From: Agrobacterium cucumeris
GTDB taxonomy: Bacteria > Pseudomonadota > Alphaproteobacteria > Rhizobiales > Rhizobiaceae
Direction of reading: 5' to 3'
Length of the DNA: 64,000 nt
Assembly (NCBI RefSeq): GCF_030036535.1
Contig: NZ_CP080388.1
Location: forward strand, 1 to 64,000
In this document: one piece after another, positions 8,999 through 18,610 of the stretch
Layout: every line of letters begins with the position of its first letter
How positions within the stretch are numbered: the first letter of the stretch is position 1
The notes under the pieces: model-generated
The model's database searches: none
Told to the model about the DNA's origin: nothing
What the model saw: the letters and a program-made list of their open reading frames with translations, nothing else
Translations under genes and position numbers: made by a program

Positions 8999-9772
8999 TT
9001 ACTGCGTCTTTGTTTCGAGGGCCTTCACAATGGCCTCACCGAATGCCTTGGCCGAGGCTGGGTTCTGACCTGTGATGAGACGGCCGTCGACAACAACCTT
9101 GTTCTCGAAAATCGGTGCCTCTTCAAATATCGCACCAGCGTTCTTCAGCGCGCCCTCGAGCTCGAAAGGAACGATCTTGTCATAGTGGCGGGAGGCTTCT
9201 TCTTCTGCAGTGAAGCTCGTGAGTTGGCGTCCCCTGATAAGGCTTTCGCCGTTGCTCAGCTTCACATTCAAAAGGCCTGCCGGACCGTGGCAAACGGCAC
9301 TGACGATGCCGTTGCCCTCGTAAATCTTGCGAATGATATCCTGAAGATCGGTATCATTGACGAAATCCCACATTGGTCCATGTCCGCCGACAAGTTGGAC
9401 AGCCGCATATTGTGAGGCGTCGACCTCTGAAAGTTTGATCGAATTTGCGATCTTGTTGCGATGATCCGGATTGGTCCAGAATGCGAGTGTCGCAGGATCC
9501 TTTAGATCGAACCCGTCAAAAGGCGACAATCCGCCCTTCGGACTTGCAATGTCGAAATCGATACCGGCTTCATCGAACACTTCTACGGGGTGCGTAAGCT
9601 CGGGAAACCAATATCCGCCGACGAGTTCGGGGGTTTTCTTGTCCAGGCTGGACACGACGATCAGGATTTTTTTCTTTGCGGTTTCAGCAGTCTGCGCGAA
9701 CGAGCTGGCGGGCAGCGCGACAAGGGTGGCAATGGCGACGCAGATGCCTGCGACGTGGTTAAAGAGCGACAT
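8999..9772 (-). CDS. exported DJ-1/PfpI-family protein (Hsp31-like)
   Basis: GAGGA at 9779-9783 touches the ATG at 9778 but is 6 bp from the in-frame ATG at 9772, so 9772 is preferred (257 residues). A signal peptide (cut near SFAQ) is followed by a DJ-1/PfpI domain: FDIASPKGG, the glycine-rich VGGHGPMWD, and the nucleophile elbow SAVCHGPAGLL with the reactive Cys. This pattern is closest to the Hsp31/YajL-like branch linked to glyoxal detoxification or protein deglycation. Export to the periplasm is less usual. The gene is divergent from a LysR regulator at 9928, which is the likely controller. Confidence 0.88.
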   Translation of the reverse strand: MSLFNHVAGICVAIATLVALPASSFAQTAETAKKKILIVVSSLDKKTPELVGGYWFPELTHPVEVFDEAGIDFDIASPKGGLSPFDGFDLKDPATLAFWTNPDHRNKIANSIKLSEVDASQYAAVQLVGGHGPMWDFVNDTDLQDIIRKIYEGNGIVSAVCHGPAGLLNVKLSNGESLIRGRQLTSFTAEEEASRHYDKIVPFELEGALKNAGAIFEEAPIFENKVVVDGRLITGQNPASAKAFGEAIVKALETKTQ

Positions 9773-9927
9773 ATCCATTCCTCAAATTGTTGACACGCTC
9801 TCCATATGTCCAGCTTCGATTAAAAACATAAGTGCCACACTTCTATATGGATTGTTTAGAAAACCTTCGTTATCTGTCTGGAGCCTTATAGGGTTGCCTT
9901 CGACAATGGTCCGAATGGAAAGATCAA

Positions 9928-10845
9928 ATGACGCGTCACGATGCATTCGACGGACTGTCGGAATTCCTGGCAATCGCCAGGCATAAAAGCATCCGCAAGG
10001 CAGCATTGGAGCTTGGCGTGACGCCAGGCGCGATCAGCCAGGCGTTGCAGCGGCTGGAACGAAGACTATCGACACCCTTGTTTCATCGTACGACCAGAAA
10101 AATGTCGCTGACAGAAGCAGGCGAAGGGCTTCTGGGGAAGATAGGCCCGGCGGCTCATCTGATCGAGGCAAGCTTTGAGGAGACGCTCCAGTCCTCAAGC
10201 GAGCCGTCCGGCACGTTGCGGCTTATCGTGGAGAGGCTTGCTATTCCGCATGTTTTGGATCCTGTCATGCCCATTTTCAGACGGTCTTGGCCGCTGGTGA
10301 ATGTGGACGTGACGGTCAGCAATCAGCATCACGATTTTGTTGCCCAGGGTTATGACGCTGGCATCCTGCTCGGATCCTATATCGCCCAGGAAATGATCGC
10401 TATCAGGCTTTCACCACCGTTCAGTTGGGCCGTTTTCGGTTCTCCAGAGTATTTCAAAGCGCATGGGAAACCGAAAACACCTGGGGAGCTTACACAGCAC
10501 CGATGCATTCGATTTCGACGCCCGGAAAAAGGAGACATCTACCGGTGGGAGTTTCTCGATCAGGGTCAGACCGTCCGATTGGAACCGAGTGGACCGATCA
10601 CAGTGAACGATGGGGAACTTATGCGGCAATTCGCTTGCCAGGGTCTGGGCCTCATCTATTCGTCGACGTTCCACACATCCAGCGAACTCGCCCAGGGTCT
10701 GCTCGAACCCGCTTTGCTCGATTACTCTCCCGGTGGCGATGGCCTCTTTCTCTACTTCACCAAGGCCGCCCAAAGCCAGCCCAAGTTACGGGCCTTCATC
10801 GACACCTGCTCGAAGCTGCGCAAGCAGTCCAAGTCAGTGGCGTGA
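9928..10845 (+). CDS. LysR-family transcriptional regulator
   Basis: 305 residues: an N-terminal winged HTH (FLAIARHKSIRKAALELGVTPGAISQALQRLERRL, about 11-45, given here only as a landmark in parts) and a LysR substrate-binding domain from about 90. It is of the CrgA/PecT-like subgroup by the RLIVERLAIPHVLDPVMPIF style of linker. It is divergent from the DJ-1 gene across a 155-bp region, the usual layout for a LysR regulator and its target. No T-N11-A box could be chosen with confidence. 10846-11104 downstream holds nothing I can name. Confidence 0.92.
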   Translation: MTRHDAFDGLSEFLAIARHKSIRKAALELGVTPGAISQALQRLERRLSTPLFHRTTRKMSLTEAGEGLLGKIGPAAHLIEASFEETLQSSSEPSGTLRLIVERLAIPHVLDPVMPIFRRSWPLVNVDVTVSNQHHDFVAQGYDAGILLGSYIAQEMIAIRLSPPFSWAVFGSPEYFKAHGKPKTPGELTQHRCIRFRRPEKGDIYRWEFLDQGQTVRLEPSGPITVNDGELMRQFACQGLGLIYSSTFHTSSELAQGLLEPALLDYSPGGDGLFLYFTKAAQSQPKLRAFIDTCSKLRKQSKSVA

Positions 10846-11104
10846 TGTATATTCAATTCCGACCATAGATGCCTCCGGCCTGCCGCGCACTGTCAGACTT
10901 GGAAACAACATCAAGCCTCTCATTAAATCAGGTCTGCCTGCAGCAGCCTCAAGAATGTCCGGGGACGCCGGCACCTCACAAGACGTATAACGCGTCATGA
11001 TGCGCAACGTTGACGACGTCTCCGATGACCGTGAACCCCTTTCGTGAATAGATTAATAAAATCGAAAAGACCGATCCGAACCAGTTTGGAAAAAACTGGC
11101 AACG

Positions 11105-12004
11105 TCATGCAACTGAGTTGATTGCACCTATTTCGACGGAATCCGTAGCCCACCGCTCGGGAATACTGCTCTGACTACCTTTTCGTGAGCATGCCAGCGC
11201 TGCGGCGATCGATGCCCGCTGCATGGCCGCCTTGAGCGGCAAGCCGCAGTCTAATCCCGAGGCAAGCACCCCGACGAAGCAATCGCCAGCTGCTGTTGTA
11301 TCCTGTACGTCGATCGACATGGCCGCGATACGAATATACTCGCCAAACGCGCAGGCTTCAGCACCATCACCACCGAGTGTACGCAGAACGCCGGTGGCGA
11401 GACGCACAGACAAGGCCGTTGCCGATGCATCGCAACCGAGCCAACCCGCTAAAGCCTCAGCTTCATCTTCATTGACGACAATCAGATCGCACAAGGACAG
11501 AACTTCTTCCGACAAAAGAAATGCCGGTGCGAGGTTGAGGATCGAGATGGCCTTTGAGGCATGCGTACGGCGGATGAGTTTTTCCACTTCGGCCACATCG
11601 TTTTCCATTTGCATGAGCACGACACCGGCCCGCTGCAACAAATCCTCCTCCACGTAATTCGAAGAAACCGCGAGGTTGGCACCAGCCGCCACCACAATCA
11701 TATTCCGACCCTTGGCATCGATATGGATCGAGGCATTGCCGGTCGGTTCTCCAAGAGAGGCGACGCGGCTGATATCCGTTGCCGTCTTCAGGTTCTGCAA
11801 GCCGATCTCGGCCAGACCATCCTGCCCGACCGCACCCACCATCACCACCTCGGCACCATCTCGGGCCGCTGCAAGCGCCTGATTGGCGCCTTTGCCACCG
11901 GCCTCCGTGCGGAAACGTTTGGCAAGCAGCGTCTGGCCCGGCTGCGGCATGTCCTCGACCTCATAAACGAAGTCGACATTGATTGAGCCGAAGGTGATGA
12001 TCAT
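11105..12004 (-). CDS. PfkB-family sugar kinase, ribokinase-like
   Basis: 299 residues. Ribokinase landmarks are present: GSINVDFVYEV at the N-terminus, the glycine-rich GGKGANQALAAAR near 37-49, and the ATP/anion-hole motif DTTAAGDCFVG near 233-243 with catalytic Asp; DTTAAGD has Ala where DTTGAGD is commonest. It would phosphorylate ribose (or a related sugar) released by the nucleoside hydrolases of the same operon. The start has AAGGA about 9 bp upstream and lies 12 bp after the ABC ATPase stop; it is the last gene of the operon. Confidence 0.9.
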   Translation of the reverse strand: MIITFGSINVDFVYEVEDMPQPGQTLLAKRFRTEAGGKGANQALAAARDGAEVVMVGAVGQDGLAEIGLQNLKTATDISRVASLGEPTGNASIHIDAKGRNMIVVAAGANLAVSSNYVEEDLLQRAGVVLMQMENDVAEVEKLIRRTHASKAISILNLAPAFLLSEEVLSLCDLIVVNEDEAEALAGWLGCDASATALSVRLATGVLRTLGGDGAEACAFGEYIRIAAMSIDVQDTTAAGDCFVGVLASGLDCGLPLKAAMQRASIAAALACSRKGSQSSIPERWATDSVEIGAINSVA

Positions 12005-12016
12005 GACGCGGTTTCC

Positions 12017-13822
12017 TTAAGCGATCTGAACGAAGTGACCTTCGCCGGCTTCTTCGTAGGTCCGCTTCGGCGGCACATAATCGGCAGCGCGGAACGGGCT
12101 CTTGATCTCGTCATTGGAGATACGGCGCGTCTGTCGGCGCGAGGGATCGGCAATCGGGACCGCCGCCATCAGCCGTTTGGTATATTCGTGCTGCGGGTTT
12201 TCAAAGACGGCCTGACGCGGGCCAATTTCGACGATCTCTCCGAGATACATCACGGCGACGCGGTGGCTGATGCGCTCGACAACCGCCATGTCGTGGCTGA
12301 TGAAGAGGTAACCGAGACCGTATTTTTCCTGCAGGTCCAGCATCAGATTGATGACCTGTGCCTTCACCGAGACATCGAGCGCGGACACCGACTCGTCGGC
12401 AATCAGGAGCTTCGGCTCCAGCGCGAGGGCGCGGGCGATACAGACGCGTTGACGCTGGCCGCCGGAAAATTCGTGCGGGAAGCGGTCCGCCATCGAAGCG
12501 GAAAGGCCGACACGTTCCAGAAGGTCACCGACGCGCTGACGCGCTTGCGAAGCTGGCGCCAGACCATGGGTGACGATCGGCTCGGCAATCGCCTGGCCGA
12601 CGCGGATGCGTGGATTGAGGCTTTCGAACGGGTCCTGGAAGATCATCTGCGCTTCGCGGCGGATATCGGCGAGATCGCTCTTGCCGGCCGTAAGTACATT
12701 CTTGCCGCCGATCTGCACTTCACCGGATACCGCATCGGTAAGCCGAATGATCGAGCGGCCGGTGGTAGATTTACCGCAACCGGATTCGCCGACCAACGAC
12801 AGGGTTTCCCCCTGACGCAGTTCCAGCGATACGCCTTCGACCGCGTGGATGCGGCCGATGGTTTTGCGCAGGAAGCCCTTCCTGATCGGAAAGCGCGTAA
12901 TCAGGTTGTCGACCTTGAGGATCGGTGGGTGATTGCGCTTGACCGTATCCTCGGTCGGCTTGACCGGCTGGATTTCCCCGGTTGCCATGTCCACCTGCGG
13001 AAACCGCAACGGACGATCCTTGCCGGTCATCGAGCCAAGCTGTGGTACTGCCGACAACAGCGCGCGGGTATAGGGATGTTTGGCGCCGGCAAAGAGATCA
13101 TGCGTCGTGCCGGTCTCAACCTGTTCGCCACGATACATCACCACCGTACGGTCGGATATTTCCGCAACAACGCCCATGTCATGGGTGATGAAGAGCACGG
13201 ACATGCCTTCCTCTTCCTGCAGTGTCTTGATGAGTTCGAGGATCTGCGCCTGGATGGTCACATCGAGCGCCGTCGTCGGTTCGTCGGCGATCAGCAGCTT
13301 GGGGTCACAGGCAAGTGCAATCGCGATAACGACACGCTGGCGCATGCCGCCCGAAAAATTCATCGGGTATTCGTTAAGGCGCGACTTTGCCGAGGGAATG
13401 CGGACCTTTTCCAGAAGCCGCACGGCTTCTGCCTGAGCTTCGGTTTCCGTCATGCCGCGGTGCTGGCGCAGGACCTCGGTGATCTGCGCACCGATCTTCA
13501 GCACCGGGTTGAGTGAGGTCATCGGCTCCTGAAAGATCATACCAATGCGATTGCCGCGGATTTTCTGCATGTCTTCAAGCGGGATCGACAGAAGATCCTT
13601 GCCCTCGAACTCGATCTTTCCGGTCACGCGCGAATTGCCCGGCGACAGAAGCCGCATGATCGACATCGCCGTGACGCTCTTGCCCGAACCGGATTCACCG
13701 ACAACGGCAACGGTTTCCTTCGGCGCGATATCGAAGCTGACATCATGCACGACATTGCGCCACTCGCCACCGACGCGGAAGGCCGTGTTGAGATTGGAAA
13801 TTGAAAGAATTGGATTGGTCAT
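12017..13822 (-). CDS. fused two-domain ABC transporter ATPase, dipeptide/oligopeptide type
   Basis: 601 residues from ATG 13822; an upstream in-frame GTG at 13837 would run into the preceding gene. Two full ABC cassettes lie in tandem (DppD-DppF fusion): Walker A GESGSGKS at 42-49 and GESGCGKST near 344-352, signatures FSGGMRQR and FSGGQRQR, Walker B LLIADEPTTALD and LLIADESVSALD. The second Walker B carries Ser instead of Pro, seen in some such transporters. It powers import with the two permeases just upstream. The start lies 5 bp after the permease stop. Confidence 0.95.
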   Translation of the reverse strand: MTNPILSISNLNTAFRVGGEWRNVVHDVSFDIAPKETVAVVGESGSGKSVTAMSIMRLLSPGNSRVTGKIEFEGKDLLSIPLEDMQKIRGNRIGMIFQEPMTSLNPVLKIGAQITEVLRQHRGMTETEAQAEAVRLLEKVRIPSAKSRLNEYPMNFSGGMRQRVVIAIALACDPKLLIADEPTTALDVTIQAQILELIKTLQEEEGMSVLFITHDMGVVAEISDRTVVMYRGEQVETGTTHDLFAGAKHPYTRALLSAVPQLGSMTGKDRPLRFPQVDMATGEIQPVKPTEDTVKRNHPPILKVDNLITRFPIRKGFLRKTIGRIHAVEGVSLELRQGETLSLVGESGCGKSTTGRSIIRLTDAVSGEVQIGGKNVLTAGKSDLADIRREAQMIFQDPFESLNPRIRVGQAIAEPIVTHGLAPASQARQRVGDLLERVGLSASMADRFPHEFSGGQRQRVCIARALALEPKLLIADESVSALDVSVKAQVINLMLDLQEKYGLGYLFISHDMAVVERISHRVAVMYLGEIVEIGPRQAVFENPQHEYTKRLMAAVPIADPSRRQTRRISNDEIKSPFRAADYVPPKRTYEEAGEGHFVQIA

Positions 13823-13826
13823 GATC

Positions 13827-14765
13827 TTAGCCCTCACGACGCGGATTGAGGATGTCGCGCAGGGAATCGCCGATCAGGTTGATCGCGACGATGAGCAACA
13901 GAAGGGCGATGCCCGGGAATAGGCTGATCCAGTAGTCACCGGAAAGCAGGTATTCGAAGCCGTTCGAGATCAGCAGACCAAGGGACGGTTCCGTCACCGG
14001 CAGGCCGATGCCAAGGAAGGAAAGCGTTGCTTCCAGCATGATGGCATAAGCGACGCGCATGGTGGCGACGACGATCAGCGGCGGCAGGCAGTTCGGCAGG
14101 ATGTGCCGGAAAAGGATGTTGCGGTCCGGCAGCGCCATCGAGCGGGCGGCATCGACATAAGCGCGTTTGCGCTCGACCAGCGCCGAACCGCGGATCGTGC
14201 GGGCATAATAAGCCCATTGCGTCACCACCAGCGCCAGAATGATCTTGTCGACGCCCTGGCCGAGAATGGCGAGGAAAATCAGCGCAATCAGGATTGCGGG
14301 GAAGCTCAGCTGGATATCGACGATACGCATCAGCACCGAGTCCAGCCGGCCGCCGACATAAGCGCTGGTGAGGCCGATCGATGCGCCGATGACGAGCGCG
14401 ATCGCCGCACTGGAGAGGCCGACGAGGATACTGGTGCGCAGGCCATAGAGGATGGCGCTGAACAGGTCGCGGCCCTGCGTGTCGGTGCCGATCAGATAGG
14501 GCATGCCCGACATGCTTTCCGAACCCGGTGGCAGGCGACCGTCGAGAATGTCGAGTTGAGCCAGATCATACGGATTTTGCGGCGCGATGACCGGTGCGAA
14601 GATGGCAGCCACGATAAAGATCGTCACCAGTATGATGCCGACGAGCGCGAGCTTGTCGTGCAGCAGCGCATGGACGACTTCCCGTGCGGGGGAACGCGAG
14701 GTGGATTTCGCGCCGCTGTTTGCGGCGGCATGAACCGAAACGGTCGAGCTGTTGTTGTCGGTCAT
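13827..14765 (-). CDS. ABC transporter permease, DppC/OppC type
   Basis: 312 residues. A cytoplasmic N-terminus of about 35 residues rich in Ser/Ala is followed by six predicted membrane helices and the permease EAA loop (YVDAARSMALPDRNILFRHILPN) typical of the BPD_transp_1 family. FLGIGLPVTEPSLGLLISNG near the end is a DppC hallmark. The ATG at 14765 overlaps the TGA of the preceding permease by one base (TGATG); the GTG at 14768 is an alternative. Substrate probably a nucleoside or nucleoside-like compound, from context. Confidence 0.94.
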   Translation of the reverse strand: MTDNNSSTVSVHAAANSGAKSTSRSPAREVVHALLHDKLALVGIILVTIFIVAAIFAPVIAPQNPYDLAQLDILDGRLPPGSESMSGMPYLIGTDTQGRDLFSAILYGLRTSILVGLSSAAIALVIGASIGLTSAYVGGRLDSVLMRIVDIQLSFPAILIALIFLAILGQGVDKIILALVVTQWAYYARTIRGSALVERKRAYVDAARSMALPDRNILFRHILPNCLPPLIVVATMRVAYAIMLEATLSFLGIGLPVTEPSLGLLISNGFEYLLSGDYWISLFPGIALLLLIVAINLIGDSLRDILNPRREG

Positions 14766-15739
14766 CACGAATTCCCCTCAAGGCGAACGCGGGGGTCGAC
14801 GATGGAGTACAGAATGTCGACCAGAAGATTGATGATGCTGAACATCACCACGGTGATCATCAGGTAGGCGAGGATGACGGGACGGTCGAGAACGCCGATA
14901 GCGTCGATGATCAGCTTGCCCATGCCTGGCCAGGCAAAGATCGTTTCCGTGACGACTGCGAAAGCGATCAGCGAGCCAAGTTCCAGACCGATGACGGTGA
15001 TCAACGGGATCAGTGTGTTCTTCAGCACGTGTACGGTGACGATACGGCGTTCGGGCAGACCCTTGGCGCGGGCGAAACGAACGAAATCGAGCTGCATTGT
15101 TTCCATCACGCCGGCGCGTGTAAGACGGATGACCAGCGAAATCTTGAACAGCGCCAGATTAAAGGCCGGCAGCAGCAGATGCGCCAAACCATCGAACGTG
15201 AACAGGCTGAGCGGCACGCCAAGAACGTTGACAGTCTCACCGCGACCCGATGCCGGCAACCAGCCCAAATAGACGCTGAACAGCATGATCATGACCAGCC
15301 CGATCCAGAAGGTCGGCAAACTGAAACCGAGGATCGAAAAGGTCATGATCGACTTGGAAATAAAGCCCTTCGGCTTGAGGCCGGCATAAACGCCGAGCGG
15401 AATGCCGACAACAAGCGCCATGAACAGCGCGACGAAGGCAAGTTCCAGCGTTGCCGGCATGCGGTTCAAAATCAGGGTTAGCGCCGGCTGATTGAACACA
15501 AAGGAATTGCCGAGATCGCCGGAAAGCGCACGCGTGAGGAACAGCCAGTATTGCTCCCAAACCGACTTGTCGAGGCCGAAGGACTGGATGACCTGCAGGC
15601 GTTCCGCCGGTGTCGCGGTCGGGCTCAGCAGAACGTCAACCGGATTGCCGACGAGATAGAGGCCGACAAAGACCAGAACCGACATGACAAAAAGCGTGAG
15701 CACGGTTTGTAGCGACCGGCTTAGAAGATATCCGCTCAT
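14765..15739 (-). CDS. ABC transporter permease, DppB/OppB type
   Basis: 324 residues with six predicted helices. The N-terminus YLLSRSLQTVLTLFVMSVLVF and the long periplasmic loop after TM1 are typical of DppB. The EAA loop is MQLDFVRFARAKGLPERRIVTVHVLKN, and the family signature FAWPGMGKLIIDAIGVLDRPV is present near 270-290. It pairs with the permease encoded immediately downstream. It overlaps the nucleoside hydrolase gene before it by 4 bp, so all are translated together. Confidence 0.94.
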   Translation of the reverse strand: MSGYLLSRSLQTVLTLFVMSVLVFVGLYLVGNPVDVLLSPTATPAERLQVIQSFGLDKSVWEQYWLFLTRALSGDLGNSFVFNQPALTLILNRMPATLELAFVALFMALVVGIPLGVYAGLKPKGFISKSIMTFSILGFSLPTFWIGLVMIMLFSVYLGWLPASGRGETVNVLGVPLSLFTFDGLAHLLLPAFNLALFKISLVIRLTRAGVMETMQLDFVRFARAKGLPERRIVTVHVLKNTLIPLITVIGLELGSLIAFAVVTETIFAWPGMGKLIIDAIGVLDRPVILAYLMITVVMFSIINLLVDILYSIVDPRVRLEGNS

Positions 15740-16716
15740 GAGCTTGAGCCTCCCAGATTTTTTTTAGCGAGCGCTGCACCGCCATGGCGGGCGATGCGCT
15801 CGATCAGTAATTCGATGAAACCGGTCTCGTCGACATCGGTAACGACGGTGGTGTTCGCCGCCCGGTCCATCTTCTTGTAGAAATCGGCGTAGGTGTACCC
15901 CATCGTGAGACCGGTGACCTCAACGCCGACAAAAGCCTCACGGCTGGTAAACAATTCGGGTCGGATCAGCCACGCGATCGTCGTCGCATCATGGATCGGT
16001 CCGCCCGGTCGACCGAAACGTTTGACGTCGCTGCGGTCGAAGGTCGAGAAAAGATTGAAAAGGGCATCGCCCGCTTCGCCGCCGGCACGGAACCGTTCAA
16101 AATGTTTGGCGGTAAACAGCGCCTGGAAGGTCATGTCGAGCGGCATCAGCACAATCGGAACGCCGGACTGGAAGACGATTTCGGCGGCGTGCGGATCGGC
16201 ATAGACGTTGAATTCGGCCCATGGCGTGCGATGGCCAAGTGCGGTGAAAGCTCCCCCCATCGAAACGATCCGGCGGATGCCGCGGGCAACGTCCGGATGC
16301 TGGATCAACGCCAGCGCCACATTCGTCATCGGCCCGATAGCGCAGATGGTGACCGGCTCACCTGCCGCTGCCGCCGCCCGCGCCGTGCGGACGATGAAAC
16401 GCACGGCGTTTTCTTCCGCCGCAACGATATCCCCGGCCTTGACCAGCGTATCGTCGAAAGCGCCGATGCGAGCGTATTTCCCATAGACCTGTTCGCGCAC
16501 CAGCGGACCGCTGGCACCGGCATAAACCGGCACATCACGCCGTCCGCTCAGGCCAACCAGCTTGCACGCATTGGTGACCGTATCGCGAAGCGGCACATTG
16601 CCGGCGACAATGGACAGTCCCAGAACCTCGATTTCCGGCGAGGCAAGCGCCATCAGAATGGCGGCGGCATCGTCCACGCCAGGATCCGCATCTATGATGA
16701 CCTTGTGAGGTTTCAT
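15736..16716 (-). CDS. nucleoside hydrolase (IUNH family), second copy
   Basis: 326 residues. The calcium-binding signature IDADPGVDDAAAI is near 8-20; further IUNH landmarks are IGPMTNVALAL near 130, SMGGAF, EFNVYADPHAAEIVF and the late HDATTIAWL with the catalytic-region His-Asp. Members hydrolyse the N-glycosidic bond of ribonucleosides to base plus ribose. It shares the fold and much sequence with the neighbour at 16713-17672. Overlaps of 4 bp with genes on both sides fix it in the operon. The preference for purine or pyrimidine cannot be read. Confidence 0.94.
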   Translation of the reverse strand: MKPHKVIIDADPGVDDAAAILMALASPEIEVLGLSIVAGNVPLRDTVTNACKLVGLSGRRDVPVYAGASGPLVREQVYGKYARIGAFDDTLVKAGDIVAAEENAVRFIVRTARAAAAAGEPVTICAIGPMTNVALALIQHPDVARGIRRIVSMGGAFTALGHRTPWAEFNVYADPHAAEIVFQSGVPIVLMPLDMTFQALFTAKHFERFRAGGEAGDALFNLFSTFDRSDVKRFGRPGGPIHDATTIAWLIRPELFTSREAFVGVEVTGLTMGYTYADFYKKMDRAANTTVVTDVDETGFIELLIERIARHGGAALAKKNLGGSSS

Positions 16717-17672
16717 GCGACGACCTTTTCGGCATAACGCGACAGGCGCTCGAGGAAGAAGGCGATCACGCCTTCCGCATCGACCCTGGTGACGATGTCG
16801 GCATTCGGCTCCAAGCCGCTCTTGCCATACCAGTCGGCAATCGTCTGGCCCATGCAGAGTTCGCTTTCATATTCGACGAACACACGTGCTTTCTGGGTTT
16901 CAAACAGATGCGGCGCAAGGATATAGGCCATGACCAGCGGATCATGCAGCGGACCGCCACGCGAGCCATAACGGGGTACGTCGTTACGATCCCAGAACGC
17001 CATCAGTTCGGCAAGCGTCTGGGAAATGCGACCGCTGACGCGGGAAAACTCAGTGACATGTTCCGGCTTCAGCATGACCTGATGGGTAGCATCGAGTGCC
17101 AGCGCGACAATCGGGATGCCGCTGGAAAACACCACATGCACGGCATGCGGATCGGCCAGAACATTATATTCTGAGGTCATCGTGCGGTTGCCGGGTTCGC
17201 GATAGGCGCCGCCCATCATCACGATACGTTCGATGCCTCCAGCGATCTGCGGTTTCATACGCAGCGCGACGGCAATATTGGTCATCGGACCCAGGCAGCA
17301 GAGCGTGATACGCTCGCCCTGTTCGGCGGCCTTGTCCAGCGCGTCGATCAGGAAATCGACGGCGGAAGTCTCTTCCGCCTTCTTCACCGGTTCCGGCAAT
17401 ACGGTGTTGCCGAGTCCGGTCTTGCCATGAAACTGACCATGGATCGGCTCACGCAGCATCGGCCGGAAGCAGCCGGCATAGACCGGGATGTCGGCACGAT
17501 TGCCGAGTTCGCAGACCTGCAGCGCATTGCGCACCGTGCGCTCCAGCGGCTGGTTGCCACAGACCGGCGTGATACCCAGAATCTTAAGTTCCGGCGACAC
17601 GAATGCGGTCAACAGGGCAATCGTGTCATCGATACCCGGATCACAATCGACGATGATCGAAATCGGCTTCAT
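16713..17672 (-). CDS. nucleoside hydrolase (IUNH family), first copy
   Basis: 319 residues from ATG 17672, with GAAGG 8 bp upstream; a TTG at 17687 is a weaker start. Signature VDCDPGIDDTIALL at about 7-20, LGPMTNIAVAL, MMGGAYREPGN, SEYNVLADPHAVHVVF and LHDPLVMAYIL complete the family pattern. Two diverged hydrolases in one operon could split purine and pyrimidine nucleosides, or ribo- and other pentosides. Products would feed the kinase encoded at the operon end. Confidence 0.94.
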   Translation of the reverse strand: MKPISIIVDCDPGIDDTIALLTAFVSPELKILGITPVCGNQPLERTVRNALQVCELGNRADIPVYAGCFRPMLREPIHGQFHGKTGLGNTVLPEPVKKAEETSAVDFLIDALDKAAEQGERITLCCLGPMTNIAVALRMKPQIAGGIERIVMMGGAYREPGNRTMTSEYNVLADPHAVHVVFSSGIPIVALALDATHQVMLKPEHVTEFSRVSGRISQTLAELMAFWDRNDVPRYGSRGGPLHDPLVMAYILAPHLFETQKARVFVEYESELCMGQTIADWYGKSGLEPNADIVTRVDAEGVIAFFLERLSRYAEKVVA

Positions 17673-17705
17673 TCTCAATGCCTTCAATGTGTGGGATCAG
17701 AAAAC

Positions 17706-18587
17706 TCAGAGCGCGCCGACATCGCGCAGCACACTGGCGATTTCCGCTCGCGCGGCTTCGCCGAGCGGCATTTGCGGATGTATCGGCGCACCGACGGCAA
17801 AACCCTGCAGATCGAGCGCCGTCTTGATGCAGGCGGCGATCGAATACTTCGCGAAAATCTCGTTGACCTTCCACATCGGCCGCTGAAGGTCCATCGCACG
17901 CGTCCAGTCGCCGGCCTTGGCCACCTCATAAAGCGCAATGCTCTGCTTGGGCACGATGCAGGCCGGACCGGCCATCCAGCCCACACCGCCAATCATCATC
18001 ACGCAGACCGGGATGTGCGCGGAGGCTGCAAATACTTCCATCCGGCCGCGGGTCCGCTCGATGATGGAGAGCAGGCGCCCCGTATTGGTCGAGGCGTCCT
18101 TGATGTAACGGATATTATCGACCCGGCTCAGTCGCTCGATAACCGGCAACGAAAGATCGGAACGCTGGAACTGCGGATTGGTATAGAGCACCACCGGACG
18201 GCCCTTGGCCGCCCCGGCGATCGCAGTGAAATAGGCTTCCACACCCTCGTCGCTGACCGGAAAGTACGCTTCGAGGATCGCCAGAATGCCATCCGCACCG
18301 GCCGCGACCATATATTCCGTCTGGGCGACGGCGTCGGCAGTAGAAATCGACGCCACGCCGGCGATAACGGGAACCCGGCCGCGATTGGCCGAGATCACGG
18401 TATCGACAACGATGCGTCTTTGCTCCTGGGAGAGATAGGCAAATTCACCCGTGCTGCCGAGCGGCGTCAGACCATGCACGCCCGCGTCGACCAGGTGGTC
18501 CACCAGATCCGTCAGCACACCTTGCATCACCTCACCACGGCTATCGACCGGGGAAACGAGATAGGGAAATACACCGCTGAAAGACAT
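17706..18587 (-). CDS. DapA/NanA-superfamily aldolase or dehydratase
   Basis: 293 residues, a TIM-barrel class I aldolase by motif: [10 protein letters not shown] near 43-52, the Tyr of VVLYTNP near 137, and the Schiff-base Lys in YIKDAS near 165. It is not the biosynthetic DapA: the context is catabolic and the residues after GSTGE differ from dihydrodipicolinate synthase. It may act on a keto-sugar acid related to the imported compound. Its role in a nucleoside operon is not obvious. It lies 23 bp downstream of the binding-protein gene. Confidence 0.88.
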   Translation of the reverse strand: MSFSGVFPYLVSPVDSRGEVMQGVLTDLVDHLVDAGVHGLTPLGSTGEFAYLSQEQRRIVVDTVISANRGRVPVIAGVASISTADAVAQTEYMVAAGADGILAILEAYFPVSDEGVEAYFTAIAGAAKGRPVVLYTNPQFQRSDLSLPVIERLSRVDNIRYIKDASTNTGRLLSIIERTRGRMEVFAASAHIPVCVMMIGGVGWMAGPACIVPKQSIALYEVAKAGDWTRAMDLQRPMWKVNEIFAKYSIAACIKTALDLQGFAVGAPIHPQMPLGEAARAEIASVLRDVGAL

Positions 18588-18610
18588 GGTGGACCGCTCC
18601 TTTTCTTCGA

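Noticed and set aside
12035..13516. 493-codon open frame opposite the ABC ATPase
   Set aside because: Antisense shadow; the ATPase frame has full Walker and signature motifs and the opposite frame none.
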